This document shows positions 1-11,661 of a DNA stretch of 64,000 nt, one piece after another. Both the position numbers and the translations under genes were made by a program. Position 1 is the stretch's first letter. The number at the start of each line of letters is the position of its first letter. This stretch comes from Maratus speciosus (lineage: Eukaryota > Arthropoda > Arachnida > Araneae > Salticidae), in the NCBI GenBank assembly GCA_963932465.1, contig OZ010788.1, positions 671,916,484 to 671,980,483 of the forward strand, in the 5' to 3' direction. The notes beneath the pieces were generated by a model. That model was not told the origin of the DNA. It saw nothing but the letters and a program-made list of their open reading frames with translations, and did no database searches.

Positions 1-1427
1 TTTCTTCAAGTAATTTTTGAATTATAGTTTAAAAATGTTAAAATAATGGTTTTAAGGGCCGCCGTCTATGATGTGCAGAAAACCATAATTCGAAAAAATA
101 CATTTTACTGAAAGATATGAACCTTATTTGACACATTTTATTGAAAGATTTGGGCTAGCAATAGTCGAAACATATTGGGCGAGCTGAATGGTCTTATTGA
201 GAAGAAATAATATATTAATAGTAGCGACATAATCATTCTATATCATTTGAACTATCAAGTACCGAACTTCAATTTGGATACAGACCCTAAAATATGCTCA
301 TTGCTCATTTTAAAATAATTAATTCCTCTGAAACTAATCGCATCAGTGTAATGAAAAATTTTATTTAGACTAATTGGAGGATGTGGAATATATTGGTATC
401 AAACTTGGATATTGCTATTGAAAAAAAAAAAAAACAAAGTTTGAGTTCGTTTTGATACGTAGATGGCCGCCTAAGCAAATTTTATACGCATCGTTTAAAA
501 AAGCAGTTTTTATTTCCAATCGTATGGTACTAGCAATTGCTCTTCTACAATAATATGTTGCATGGAAGGGAGTGTTTACGTTTTTTTTTTTTTTTTCGTT
601 TTTTTTTATGAATGTACCTAAATATATTATGAATAAGATCTGAAAGAAAAATATTTACGCACGGGTTATGTTTCTGAAATTTATAATGCTCTATGAAACA
701 TATTTTCTTGAAATTGCTTAAGTCTGCTTTACTTTTAAAGCACAAAACTGAAAATTCCAAAACTTCGTCTTACACGCCTTTAAAATACTGTTTCGGATAT
801 TTAATTTCTGAATAGATAATTAAGATGTATAAAGGTCTCCTTAATTTGCTAATCAAGGGATATTTCCGTTCGATTTACAATTTTCTGTAATTTAAATTAT
901 AAATCTTGACTTATTAGAAACCCGTCCTTTAGAAATCGTCTTGATTTCATTGGATAAATTTACTTTTGTAAGACTACTGAAGGGGAAATTAAATTAAGCA
1001 AATTTACTTTGAATTCTAGATTAAATGCGGCACATTTAATGCACCTGACGAATTAATGATTCATTCAGCGGTATCGTATAGAGGATTTAGCGGGGAATGT
1101 TTAATATTAACATGTAATACAACTTTTATCATAATATGTAATCCTTCACTGATGTGGGTAAGTTACTACAAATAAATAAATATATATGTGTGTGTGTAAA
1201 TATATACAGGATGTCTGCAAATTAATTGGGCAAAATGAATGATTTGAGCCGTTCAGTGCACAAATCGATTAACTCCATCAAATGAAAATGTTCAATAAAA
1301 ACAGTTAAAGTTATTGTAACTATAAAAATATTGTATCTATGTTCCTTTGTTTAAAAAAACACGATTTAAAATGGAGCTCGGATTGTCTTCTGAACGTCTC
1401 ATTTATTGAATGGATTTGACAGGAAAA
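1..1427. other. AT-rich sequence without a recognised gene
   Basis: No coding stretch resembling a known family is seen on either strand. The sequence is AT-rich, with homopolymer runs (A near 421-434, T near 580-597) and a short TG run near 1187-1197. A lysine-rich reading frame around 545-760 on the minus strand comes from the T run and is not taken as a gene. Confidence 0.6.
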
Positions 1428-2200
1428 CTAGTATGTTGTGGCCATCGCAAAACTTTCTTGTATATAAATCACGTCAATTAAATCATTTAAGTAGTACAAG
1501 AAATTACATCAGTTATTCCATCCCATTCATATCAAAGTATATCTGAATTTGAAGTTGAGTGAAAATTCCTGCCTTAGTTATTGAGATAGAGCTATAGCGG
1601 AAATTCTGAAAAATGCAGTATAGCAGCGCCACCTGTTGAGCGATTTGCACCAAAAGGTACAAAACGTCAACTCCTATCAAGGACTAACTGAATATGAAGT
1701 TTGATAAAAATCCGTGCATTATTTCTTGAGATAGAGCTATTATGATAATCGTGTAAATGCTTCAAAATGCAGCATAGCAGAGCCATCTGTTTGGTAATTT
1801 ACACCAAATCGTTACCAGAAACAATTCATATCAAGGAATAACTGAATCTGAAGTTTGATGAAAATGCATGCATTATTTCTTGAGATAGAGCTGTTGCAGA
1901 AATCATGAAAAATGCAGCATAGCTGTTGGGCGATTTGCACCAAAAAACTAATTAGCACCAATTTATATTAGGGACTACTATAATATAAATTTTTGTTGAA
2001 TTCCGTGCATTAGTTCTTGAGATAGAGCGCCCACAAAATTTGTGTCACATACACACAGACAGACAGACTAGCAGACAGACATTTTGTAAAAACATGTTTT
2101 TCGGAATATCTGACCTCTAAAACGTTTAAATCCGTCGAAAACCGGAAGTCGAAAATTTTTACGAATCCAATACTTTCTTCTTGTAAAGATAGAAGAAAGT
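1428..2200 (-). mobile_element. Helentron-like non-autonomous element (HINE type), copy 1
   Basis: Read on the minus strand, this copy starts with the 5' terminus ACTTTCTTCTATC (its complement ends at 2200). The terminus folds back on AGAAGAAAGT to make a hairpin. The copy then runs through diverged ~150 bp units containing 'ctatctcaagaactaatgca' and a 'ggcgctgctatgc'-type block. It ends in AAGAAAGT, a short TTGTG/CACAA-type hairpin and CTAG followed by T. A 5' terminal motif repeated inverted just before a 3' hairpin, central tandem units and T flanks are the layout described for Helentron-associated interspersed elements. No protein is encoded. Confidence 0.6.
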
Positions 2201-3347
2201 AAAAATTAAAGTGCATATTGTTGTAAGACAGAAAAATAGTTCAATTTTACCATAATCACAAATGTTCAACGTGACTTCCTTTCGTGATTCTGCAAATGTC
2301 CCCATCGGTATATCATTTCTTGCCACAGATTTGTCAGTATGTATCCGTCGATAGAATTTATTGCAGTGCAAAATTTTTATTTTAGTTCAGGAATGGATGC
2401 AGGAAGTGATGGCTTGTACACTTGATCATTTACAAAACCTCATACAATGAAATCCAGTGGTGAAATATCAAGCATAATGCAAAGTGCAAAGAGAAAACTG
2501 CGCTCGGGGGGTAAAGTTTCAATCCCCCCCCCCCCCCACGTTTTTGGTGACATGTGTCACAAAATTGAAAAGTGCAGAAATGGAAATAAATTCTACTGAA
2601 TACATATTTCGCATTTATTTCAGAATTTTATGTTTTATTTTAATTTAGAAACTCAAAACAACTAAATAACATAAGAGGAAATTGCACTTATATTTCGGAA
2701 AGAGAATCTGTCACAAGGTACGCAAAGAAAATTACAGACTCGAAAAGATATTGAGACAAAGATCTAAAACAATTTTTTAAAAAGGAAGAAGTCCTTACTC
2801 ATAAATCTGTATTTGGGTGTGGGGTAAGGAACCATGCAACAACGTTGAAACGAAAAATTAATGTACTTTTTTCGGGAAAAAATTCCCAGTATGTAAATAT
2901 ATTTTTTGCAAAAAAAACAGAAGAAAAAACGATGTTTGTAGTATAAATTTGGCTTCCCCTCAATTTACGCGCCCGGGGCGACTGCCCCCTTTGCCCCCAC
3001 TTCGCACCTGGAAGGATCTTATGATCGTGGTGGCCATTGAATAACACATCTGTTCGCTACGTGATAGCGTCAGTTATGACAGCTAACGCCATGTATGAAT
3101 AAACTTCGGCAATATCACTACTACTCTGACTTTCAACTAGTTAATTTCATTTAATATTTAGGAAGTTCTTAACTTACGAAATTACCCAACTAATTTGTAG
3201 ACAATCTGTTATGTATGTGTGTGTGTGTCTACATACATTTAAAAAGAAATATAAAATGACTTTATTTAAGTTTCTGGTAAATGAACAGGAATATTCAGTA
3301 AAATCTCAAACATATTTTGAGTACAACAACAACAGGAACAACAAAAA
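2201..3347. other. Non-coding, with poly-C run and GC-rich repeat end
   Basis: A run of about 14 C occurs near 2524-2538. A GC-rich patch around 2965-3010 (gcgcccggggcgactgcccc) looks like the terminus of a dispersed element, but no clean inverted partner was found. A frame on the minus strand (2799-3047) crosses this patch and has no recognisable domain. Nothing else is supported. Confidence 0.4.
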
Positions 3348-4236
3348 CTTGTCGAATGTTGCAGTCCCAAAACTTTATTCTATCTCTTACTTCGGAATTC
3401 CCTATCTCACTGCCAAACTTAAATGACAATCTATGTCCATCACGAAGATTCTAAAGATATGAAATTCCGTGCAATAGTTCTTCAGATATGACTATTGACA
3501 AAATAGAGTAAATCCAGAAAAAATGTTGCATAACAGCAACAACTTTTCAGTGAGTTACACCGAAACCTAATTAACAGCATCTTATGTCAAGGTCTAACTG
3601 AATCTGAAGTTTAATGAAAATCCGCGCGTTAGTTTTTTGAGATACAGCTATTACGGAAACCGGGAAAAATTCTGCATAGCAACGTCACCTGTTGGGTGAT
3701 TTATGCAAAAAACTAATGAGCACCATCAGAGAGTAACTGAATCTGAAGTTTGTTGAAAATTCGTGTATTTTCTCTTGAAAATGAGCTGTTGCAGAAATCG
3801 GGAAGAAAGCAGCATAGCAGCGCCACCTGTAGGGCGATTTACACCAAAGCGTAATCAGCATCAAATTATATTAAGGTATAAATGAAGTTGAAGTTCGATG
3901 AAAATCTGTGCATGAGATATAGCTATTGCGGAAATCATGAATAATGTAGCACAGCAACGCCATCTGCTCGGAGATTTATACCAAAAAATAATCAGCACTA
4001 ATTTATATCAGGGACTCACTGAATCTAAAGTTTTATTTAATTCCGTGAATTAGTTCTTGAGATAGAGCGCCCGTAAAATTTGTGTAATATACAGACTGAC
4101 AGACTGACAGACAGACTTTTTCTAAAAATAGTCAAATGGTGTGCTGGACCTTCTAAAGAGTGTAATTCCGTCGAAAACCAGAAGTAAAATTTTTTCACGA
4201 ATCCATTACTTTCTTCTTGTAAATTTAGAAGAAAGT
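3348..4236 (-). mobile_element. Helentron-like element, copy 2
   Basis: This copy has the same family structure as 1428-2200 and the same orientation. The 5' terminus with its AGAAGAAAGT hairpin lies at 4209-4236, tandem ~150 bp units lie between, and the 3' end is a diverged CTTG in place of CTAG at 3348-3351. The 3' hairpin belongs to the subtype 'gtcgaatg...cccaaaac' shared with the copies at 4660 and 46815, not the TTGTG/CACAA subtype. Confidence 0.55.
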
Positions 4237-4339
4237 AATAAATCTATGAATTCAAATTCTTGAAAATGTAAACTTATGTTTCTAGTTCTAAAGTTACATA
4301 TATTTTAAATACTTAACGAATCAGTCTTTGGATTTTGAC

Positions 4340-4575
4340 ATCTGCAATCTAAAGTAGTCTAATAAATAGTGAACTTGAAATAATCACTTGAAATAGAATA
4401 ATTCTTTGTCATATATACAACGGATTAAACAAGCATCTGTAAAATAAGATTATTCCACACGGACATCTAGAAGAGACATCTTTACTCAAGGATGTGTTCT
4501 TACATTGCTTGTTAACAAATAATTACGCGTTACATTTGGATAAAGTGCAGTGATTACATCCCTGACCTTATAAAA
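4340..4575 (+). repeat. Conserved ~200 bp core of a long-period repeat, copy 1 of 8
   Basis: The shared blocks, in order, are 'agaataattctt', 'gattaaac', 'taaaataagattattccaca', 'cggacatctagaa', 'gacatcttta', 'tgtgttctta' and an 'aattacgcgttacat' block (aatcacgaattacat in other copies). The other copies start near 5790, 15370, 16920, 18640, 28740, 30130 and 34670. All eight are in the same orientation, and neighbours are often 1.4-1.7 kb apart. No protein or RNA family was recognised in the core. Confidence 0.6.
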
Positions 4576-4659
4576 TAATTTATGAATTAAACTATCTATT
4601 GACATAAATTGGGCACATAAACTCTTTTTTTATTCCAAAGGATGCCAGGACATGAGAAA

Positions 4660-4930
4660 CTAGTCGAATGTGCCCAATCTCAAAACTTTCTTCTATCTCA
4701 TACATGTTAATACTTCAAAATTCGCTATCACAGTGCCAAAATTAAATGACAATCTATGCCCATCTTGAGGATTATGAAATTTCGTGCATTAGTTTTTGAA
4801 ATAGGACTATTACGGATATCGGGGAAAATGTCGCATAAAAGCGCCACCTGTTGGGCGATTTACACCAAAATATAATCAGCACCAGTATCTATTAAGATAT
4901 ACTTGAATCTTAAGTTTGATGAACAATCGA
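4660..4930 (-). mobile_element. Helentron-like element, copy 3 (truncated)
   Basis: The copy begins at CTAG (4660-4663, the minus-strand 3' end) with 'tagtcgaatg' and 'aaaactttcttctatctcat', then one and a half tandem units. Similarity stops abruptly near 4930 at 'tttgatgaacaatcg', so the 5' part, including the terminal hairpin, is missing. The break coincides with the start of an LTR-like segment. Confidence 0.5.
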
Positions 4931-4934
4931 ACAT

Positions 4935-5144
4935 TGGTAGTGTCTGGTTCAACTCACGACGCTCCCACTGCACTGACCCGGTGTCGAGCTCTCGGCTGTA
5001 TTTGTGTTCTAATGGATCATCTGTATCTATGTATTTCTGTTAATAAAATATATCATTCGAGATAAAGTCCATAGGAGCCATAGGTCCCAAAATAACACCC
5101 ACTAATTGCAATTGTAATTATTGCAAGGACGTTATTCACTACAT
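4935..5144 (+). mobile_element. Possible solo LTR
   Basis: The segment is bounded by short inverted ends (TGGTAGTG near 4934, CACTACA ending near 5143). It contains an AATAAA signal near 5043 and is followed by 'tttgtgggacccagag', which looks like a primer-binding region of an LTR retrotransposon. No gag or pol coding sequence follows and no second LTR was found, so it would be a solo LTR or LTR fragment. Only weak motifs support this. Confidence 0.3.
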
Positions 5145-5789
5145 ATTTGTGGGACCCAGAGTTTGTCTGTCCAAATGTGATGAAAATACTGACATATTAC
5201 TGAAGTATTTGCTATACTACATTAAAATCGTTTCTTAATAAAAACTGTCAATATTCATAGATATCTTTATTAAATTTTCCAAAGAATGCGATTAAAAAAT
5301 GTGATATCTTAAACAGTTTATTACCTAGTCGAACAGGATTTTCGAATAATAATTACATATGAAGATATAAAACAACTTCACCATTTTCATTCTCCGAGCG
5401 TCTTGAGGGCTTTCCTGCATTTTCATAAAGATGCTCATAAAAATAATCTTAATTTAAATTTTCTTTCCTTACTTGTTTCGAAAATACACTTCATGCCCCT
5501 TTAATTGAAATACATTTTAAAATACAATTCTGTTTAAAATATCTTTCTCTACAATAGATTTAATTTGTTTTTGGGAGACGGAAAAATACGTCCAAACGGC
5601 TCAGAGGGTTCAACTGCTTACTTGTACAAAATTAAGTTTCAAAATTTATCTCTCTCTCAAGATATAACGGCCGCCTATGGAAATTTTAAATGAAGGAAAT
5701 TAACTTTCAAAAAAAGGTGATGCAAATTTGCCTAGTCAGTGACCAGTGCCTGTCTACCTACATTTCAAATGTCTGGAATTAACGGATTA

Positions 5790-6035
5790 GTCTCTTCTGC
5801 TTCGATAACCGCGTTCTCAAATATTCTAATAAATCACTGGAAAAAGAATGATTCTTCATCCTTGATTCCCCAGATTAAACATAATTTGTAAAATAAGATT
5901 ATTCCACACGGGCAACTCTAAGGAACATCTTTAGCTGAAGGATTTGTTCTTACTCAGTTTGTGCCAAAGTAATCACGAATTACATCTGTCGAAAGCAGAA
6001 ATTGATATCAGTTTATTTGCATCAGTAAGCTTATG
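5790..6035 (+). repeat. Conserved ~200 bp core, copy 2 of 8
   Basis: This copy has the blocks 'attctaataaatcac', 'taaaataagattattccaca', 'catctttagctgaagg', 'gttcttactcagtttgt' and 'aagtaatcacgaattacatc'. It lies about 1.45 kb after copy 1. The stretch between copies also has parallels upstream of other cores, for example 5180-5280 against 6225-6350 and 18340-18460, so the repeated unit is longer than the core. Confidence 0.65.
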
Positions 6036-6359
6036 AAGCAATGAAAAATCTAAAAAAAATTTTTCATATGTATTAACTTGTATAATATTTCATTCATGAC
6101 CTACATGTGTTACAAAATACTTTTCTGAAGTATTCAAATTCTAAGAATCAAAAGTATAAAACGATGTTGGGTTGCCTATATTATTCTATTCTGTCTACAG
6201 ATATTTTCACAAACTAGATGAAATTGTTGTCATAATGTTGAAGTATTTGTTATGAAACACCAATACTACAATGTGTAAAATATATTTATTATTGAACTGC
6301 CCATTTTTACAGATACTTGTAATGCAATTTCCAATAGGTTTATTAAGTAATTTAATTAA

Positions 6360-6588
6360 CACGTTCATGCCGGCGCGGTGGTTCTCACTCGACTGTCTCA
6401 GAGCTGCCAAGTCTCCGGCTTTTTGGACACCAGTATTTTAATACAGAAAATGTTGTTTTATTTAATTAGAACAATTGTGCGATTTAAAGGAACAACATTT
6501 TCTCTAAAATAACAGTGGTGGGCAAAAAGCCGGAGATTTGACAACTCTCAGACAGTCGAGTGTGACCCACCGCGCCGGCGTGAACGTG
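6360..6588. mobile_element. Palindromic TTAA-flanked MITE, copy 1
   Basis: The element is flanked by TTAA at 6356-6359 and 6589-6592. Its ends are inverted: CACGTTCATGCCGGCGCGG on the left and the complement of CACGTTCACGCCGGCGCGG on the right. The interior is also largely self-complementary (aagtctccggctttttg against caaaaagccggagattt, aaaatgttgttt against aacaacatttt), so the whole unit can fold into one hairpin. TTAA flanks are typical of piggyBac-type insertion. A second copy lies at 42983-43202. No coding capacity. Confidence 0.7.
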
Positions 6589-6610
6589 TTAAATTCTAAT
6601 TTGAAATAGT

Positions 6611-7110
6611 AACAATATTTCAAATTACACTGGTCGACAAAAAAAAAAAAAATCCTCCCTGCAAACTAAATATATACAGTGTGCACATCTAATAGTCCTA
6701 ATTCAAAATATGTTGTCCAAATAGCTCTAACGCGTACCATTTTTCCGAGAAACAGTTTTATAAGAATAAAAATCAACAATATTTCAAATTACACTGGTCG
6801 GCAAAAAAATTAAAAAAATCCTCCCTGCAAACTAAATACATACAATGTACACATCTAATATTCCTAATTCAAAATATGTCGTCCAAATTGCTCCAACACG
6901 TACCATTTTTCCGAGAAACAGTTTTATAAGAATAACAATCAACAATATTTCAAATCACACTGGTCGGCAAAAAAAAAAAAAAAAAATCTTTCCTGCAAAC
7001 TAAATATATACAGTGTACAGATCTAATATTCCTAATTCTAAATATGTTATCTAAATTGCTCCAGTACGTACCATTTTTCTGAGAAACAGTTTTATAAGAA
7101 TAACAATCAG
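6611..7110 (+). repeat. Three tandem copies of a ~165 bp unit
   Basis: The unit beginning 'aacaatatttcaaat' starts at 6611, 6775 and 6941 (periods 164 and 166). Each unit contains 'cactggtcg' followed by a poly-A run, 'cctgcaaactaaatata', 'gtaccattttt' and 'gagaaacagttttataag'. Differences between units are scattered substitutions and A-run length. Confidence 0.8.
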
Positions 7111-7550
7111 TGAAGGATTATTATATTAATTTGCAATGCTATATAAAATTGAAATCTTTAAAAAAAGTGCTATCATTGTCTTAAATAACAAATTGATAAA
7201 ATATAGCATGAAAATCTAGTTTGTCGATACTTGTATGATGGATTTTTCTTTTTATGCCCTCCCCCTCCCTTTCGTGTCCGAACTTACCATTTGCTATCCA
7301 CTAATATATTTTCATTTCTTATGCCGCTGCACCCCGGGTAATCATATTTAAACATTTAGTAACAAGTTATTTACATATTATTATCTACTTTTTATGGCTT
7401 ACAAAATTTCCACTTATGTTTTATCAAGATATAAAATAGCTTAATTTTAAAAGCAAACCCTCATACCAAAAGAATGGTGCGTGATATAATAATTTCGTTA
7501 CTATATTTTTATTTAGCAGAGTGAAATCTGATTTTGGTTCCGACCAGTGT
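6627..7550. mobile_element. Possible MITE whose left end is tandemly triplicated
   Basis: ACACTGGTCG at 6627 (repeated in each 165 bp unit) is inverted at 7541-7550 (CGACCAGTGT), which suggests terminal inverted repeats of one non-coding element whose left end was amplified. The interior at 7110-7540 has no recognised protein. No clear target duplication was found. Confidence 0.35.
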
Positions 7551-8742
7551 TATTAAAGGCAAAGTATTAAGGCAATTTTCCCCTTCCAAATTGCAATTGC
7601 TTGTAGATATTAAGGGGCACGGGACCATTGAGTTTGTCTAAACAATCAAAAACATCGCCTTTTTCAAAGTACCAAAACACAAACAATGTGCAATTAAGAC
7701 CTTTTTTTCCTTCCCTTTCTGCCTAATTTATATATCCTTAACTACATTAGCCCGAAAAATAAATGTGTTAGGTACAAAATTAATATTTAAATTTTAAATT
7801 TAAAAATTCATCTCACTAATGCGTGATTAACTACTGCGAGCATGATAAAACTCTAAATTATGCATATAGAAAACGATTTTTGAACAAAATTGAATCATAA
7901 CATCCCTACTTCTAACTTAAAACCATATACACAAAAAGATTTGTTTAAAATTAAATTTTAGCGCAAAAAATTTTTTTTAATTAAAAAAAAAATTTCAAGT
8001 TTTTCAAGAGTAAAAAAATAAATAACGAAAATATGTAATTTTTTTAAAACTATTTGGAAAAATGGCTATTGTCCTCGTCAGGGTAGGAAATCAAAAGCAT
8101 ATCTGAAGGTTTTTATTGGTTTAATCATCATTTTATTCGTTTTCTGATTGGTCTATACAGTAATATATATTTCCCTTTACTTTCAACAGAGATGGATACC
8201 TTCTGTTGCCACTATGACAAAAAGTAATAAAAACTACAAAAAAAATTTATAACTCAGAAACAAATTTGGATACAGCTTTCAAACAAATTGCATTTAAAAG
8301 TACATTTTTTTCTCTATACGACGGTGTAAAAAGTAATATTGTGGGATGTTTAGAAGTTTACGAATTAAATTTCATTTAAAATGGGTCGTCTGATTTCTTG
8401 GAAATCGGACGATGGAAAAGCCTTTTCCCGAACAGCCAATGAAAGGCTTGGATAATACATAAGTTTCAGGTGGATAATACGTACGAGTCGCAGGCGATTT
8501 TTGTCGCTTGCAATTTTTACGTGTAATAACATTATTAATGTTTATTTCATGGCGTATGTAATGTATGATCAACTCCGTGCGATTTTTTATGTTTTAAATT
8601 TTAGTCTTTGAAAAAATCATTTACCAAATGGTCGTTGTAATTTGTTAAATTGCTTTTTTCTTTTTTTTTCTTTTTGGTTTTAGCATGTAGACTTAAAAGA
8701 AACACATAATTGTTTGTTTCTTTTTAAGCTGTAGCTTACATA
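7551..8742. repeat. Non-coding, including a dispersed repeat at about 8040-8640
   Basis: The stretch at about 8040-8640 is the inverse of 46240-46800 and partly matches 61020-61110. Shared blocks are 'tagggtaggaaatcaaaa'-type sequence, 'gcatttaaaagtac', 'tatacgacgg', 'gggatgtttagaagttta' and 'aaatttcatttaaaatgggt'. 'ttaaggggcacgggacc' (7611) and the complement of 'ttaagggtgcacagagc' (about 10495-10512) may be the ends of a larger element into which the Tc1-like copy inserted. Confidence 0.45.
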
Positions 8743-8769
8743 CACTGCTCAAAACAATTAAAGGATATT
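8743..8769 (+). repeat. Left terminal inverted repeat of the Tc1-like element
   Basis: These 27 bases match the complement of 10247-10273 without a mismatch. The pairing ends one base after GGATATT. The preceding TA is the target duplication. Confidence 0.93.
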
Positions 8770-8993
8770 TGAAGTTTTATATAAAATAAAGATATAAACG
8801 AAATTTTTTTGCCGAAAATAGAAGAAGAGAATCACAAATGCAAATTTTTCTGGTTTTCAAACTGTGGAGTATGCAAATTTTGAGTTCGACGTCAAAAACG
8901 TCGCTTCAGCGACAGCGAATGAAATTTGACTTTCAACTGGATAAAAGAGAATGAAGACAAGGATGATCGGCATTCAGTGATTGCTTTGTTTCG

Positions 8994-10034
8994 ATGAGTA
9001 CGATGTCTCAGCGAAGTCATTTGACAGATTCAGAAGCTTTGAGAATTGTTGGTATGTTAGAAGAGGGCCAAACTCAAGCCGAAGTAGCGCAAGCCATTGG
9101 AGTGTCACAAAGTGTCATTTCCAGGATCTCGAACCGTTTTTTGGAGAGTGGATGTGCAGGCCGAAGACCAGGGCAAGGTCGTAGACGGGCAACAACGCCC
9201 AATGAAGATCGGTATTTAGCGTTAACAGCTCGGAGACACCGAACCATGAACGCTACTCTTCTCGAACAACACCTTCGCTCGGCTACAGGCACCACGATTT
9301 CAACTCAGACTGTCCGAAACCGGCTCCATGCTGTAGGAATGTATGCTCGCCGACCGATGGTATGTGTTAGATTAACATCAAGGTATCGTCGCGACCGCAG
9401 GGAGTAGGCAACCGAGAATGTCAACTGGGGGAGAAATGAATGGAGCAATATTCTGTTTTCTGACGAGTCCCGTTTTTCTGTGCATCCGGATAATAGGCGT
9501 ATTTTCATCTGGAGGGACCGTGGGAGTAGGAATAATCCTGCGTTCGTACACGAAAGTGTCAGATTTGGCGGTGGAGGAGTGTTGGTGTATGGTGGCATCT
9601 CCATTGACGGGCGCACTGACCTCTACATCATTCGAGATGGAGCTCTGACTGGTCGCCGATATAGGGATGCGATCCTCAGACCTATTGTAGTCCCTTACGC
9701 TCCAGCAATCGGAGATAACTTCATTTTAATGGACGATAACTGCAGGCCACATCGTGCAAACCTGGTGGAGGATTTCCTTTTCGAGGAAGGAATCGTTCGA
9801 ATGGAATGGCCAGCGTGTTCTCCAGACATGAATCCAATCGAGCACGTTTGGGACGCTCTAGGAAGACGAGTTTCTGGCCGCCAACAACCCCCACAAACTC
9901 TCCAAGAACTGGAAAGAGCTCTTCTGGAAGAGTGGGGCAGAATACCCCAACTCGTCATTAATAGCCTCATTGAGTCCATGCCTCAAAGGTGTTCAACGTT
10001 GCTGGCCGCCCGTGTAAACCATACCCCCTACTGA
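8994..10034 (+). pseudogene. Tc1-like transposase interrupted by one TAG codon
   Basis: This is a cut-and-paste transposase that would bind the 27 bp ends in the nucleus and insert at TA. The frame is 346 codons, the usual Tc1 length, starting MSTMSQRSHLTDSEALRI. Residues 1-110 are the paired helix-turn-helix DNA-binding region, with the linker GRRPGQGRRR. The DD34E catalytic residues are visible: Asp157 in FSDESRF, Asp248 in LMDDNCRPH and Glu283 in NPIEHVWD, with 34 residues between the last two. A TAG at 9405-9407 falls at codon 138, and the frame stays open on both sides. A single TGG-to-TAG change would explain it, since relatives I recall have tryptophan there. Everything downstream, through LLAARVNHTPY, is intact. 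The copy is probably non-autonomous now. Confidence 0.9.
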
Positions 10035-10246
10035 AAATGATTTTCTTTGAAGAAAACATCTTTTCTTATTCTTTTTTTCTCATATGCACAAATTGTGTTT
10101 TTTTTCCTTTAGTACACAAATGCGCAATAAAATGCATTTTTTTCTGCCAAACATGTGTAATTTATTCTCATATAACCTACTATGTCTGTCGACCATGTAT
10201 CAATCAGCTAAATAGTTTACCAGATACAAAATCCACCTAAAACTGC

Positions 10247-10273
10247 AATATCCTTTAATTGTTTTGAGCAGTG
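10247..10273 (-). repeat. Right terminal inverted repeat of the Tc1-like element
   Basis: Exact inverted partner of 8743-8769, followed by the duplicated TA at 10274-10275. Confidence 0.93.
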
Positions 10274-11124
10274 TAGTTTAAAAGCGCAAACTCCAGATTT
10301 ACTAATCGAGAAAACGAAACTTTTTAAAGTTTTAATATCTACGAACCTACAATTATACTCACCGTCTATAAATGACTATAACTCAAGTAATAATGAAGAT
10401 TTTTAAATGGGTTTTTTTGTATATTGTCGCGAAATTTTAAAACATTCAGAATAAAACAAAAACGGAAAAACTGATTTTTTATAAAGTTTAAAAGCTCTGT
10501 GCACCCTTAACATTTAGAGAAGTCATACCTTTTGAACGACTTTTTAATGAAAAATTCTGTTCTAAAATTCTAGCGCTATTTACATTGCAGAATTTCTATG
10601 GCTATGGGATTATGCTTTCAACTTCGTCAATTATCTGCTAAAGTACTCAAAAAAATTTCTTCAAAGAGCCTTAGATAACACTGCTTAAATTACTTTCTGA
10701 TGGATAATTCCTCAGGACTGGCAACACTGGATTATATAAAGTAGAAACGGATCAGCCGACTTTCTAATGTGTAGGGGAGAGTGGAGTGTAATTGGACAGT
10801 GGGAGTAATGGGACAGTAGGTTTTTCTCGTTACGTATCATTTTAAACATTTCACAAATCACACACTAGATGAAGCAGTGGTAGCCCAATCTACTGTTGAA
10901 AAAAAAATGCTGATCTGAATAAGCTTACAATTGTATAAAGAAAAAGATTATTTGAAGCCTCAAAAGTAAATTTGCTTCATATACTTTTTATGCTTGCTGT
11001 ATATTAATGACTTGTTTATGTATAGGTGTAACAGCTTCCCTATTTATAGAACATTATACTGTTTATTATCCATAATTGAAACTGAGCTTAAAAGCAGCAT
11101 TGTTGTTTATATACGTATTTTAAC

Positions 11125-11145
11125 ATAAAAGAAGGTATTGGAGAG
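11125..11145 (+). repeat. Target-site duplication, left copy (21 bp)
   Basis: ATAAAAGAAGGTATTGGAGA plus one G, repeated exactly at 11824-11844. The two copies bracket the Penelope-like fragment, so they are read as its target-site duplication. Confidence 0.85.
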
Positions 11146-11580
11146 AATTCTCCGAAATTAAAGATACTTTTAAATACTAAAATTGATCCGATTAATAGAG
11201 ATGACCTCTCTGGAGTTTATATGATTCCATTTATTAGGGAGGGAGGAATCAAAAATCATTATATAGGTATAACCCAACGAAAATTCAATATCAGATGTAA
11301 AGAGCATATAGCGGACGTAAAGTACAGTAGAGGTGATACTGCTTTATCCCGGCTAAATAAAATAGAGAACATTAACATACTTTTTAATGAGAGTAAAATC
11401 ATCTACAGGTCTAATTTTTATTTACAATTATTCATAAGAGAGTCCATTGAAATTTATTTAAGAGGTTCAAGAGTTTGTAACGATACATTATCTTTTCGTA
11501 TCCCGAATTTATGGGTTGAATGGTTAGATAAATTACAGCATCGCGACATAGAGGGAACACGACCAATCGCGAAAATATAG
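11146..11580 (+). pseudogene. Penelope-like GIY-YIG endonuclease domain, 5'-truncated
   Basis: The frame is open from the truncation point (NSPKLKILLNTKIDPINRDD) through SGVYMIPFI to a TAG at 11578-11580. The GIY and YIG signatures appear as SGVYMIP and NHYIGITQRKFNIRCKEH, with the conserved Arg and the downstream Glu/His helix. In Penelope-like elements this domain follows the reverse transcriptase and nicks target DNA for insertion. The Cys pairs often seen between GIY and YIG are absent (FIREGGIKN). The reverse-transcriptase part is missing, so this fragment cannot act alone. There is no frameshift or stop within the retained part. Confidence 0.85.
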
Positions 11581-11661
11581 GGCGCGTTACATGATTACTT
11601 GTTTATTTTCGATGATTTTTTCCATTTTTCATTATGCATTTATAATTTTCTATTATACATC

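Larger units (their letters stand above)
8743..10273 (+). mobile_element. Tc1-like DNA transposon, near complete
   Basis: This 1531 bp element has perfect 27 bp terminal inverted repeats beginning CACTGCTCAAAACAATTAAA (8743-8769 and 10247-10273). It is flanked by the TA dinucleotides 8741-8742 and 10274-10275, the expected Tc1/mariner target duplication. It carries one transposase reading frame (8994-10034) with a single in-frame stop. An AATAAA signal lies at 10126-10131. Perfect end identity and one disabling change suggest a fairly recent insertion. Confidence 0.93.

Noticed and set aside
545..760. Minus-strand frame with a lysine-rich stretch
   Set aside because: The lysines come from a poly-T/A tract. 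There is no domain, no splice signal and no similarity to a known family.
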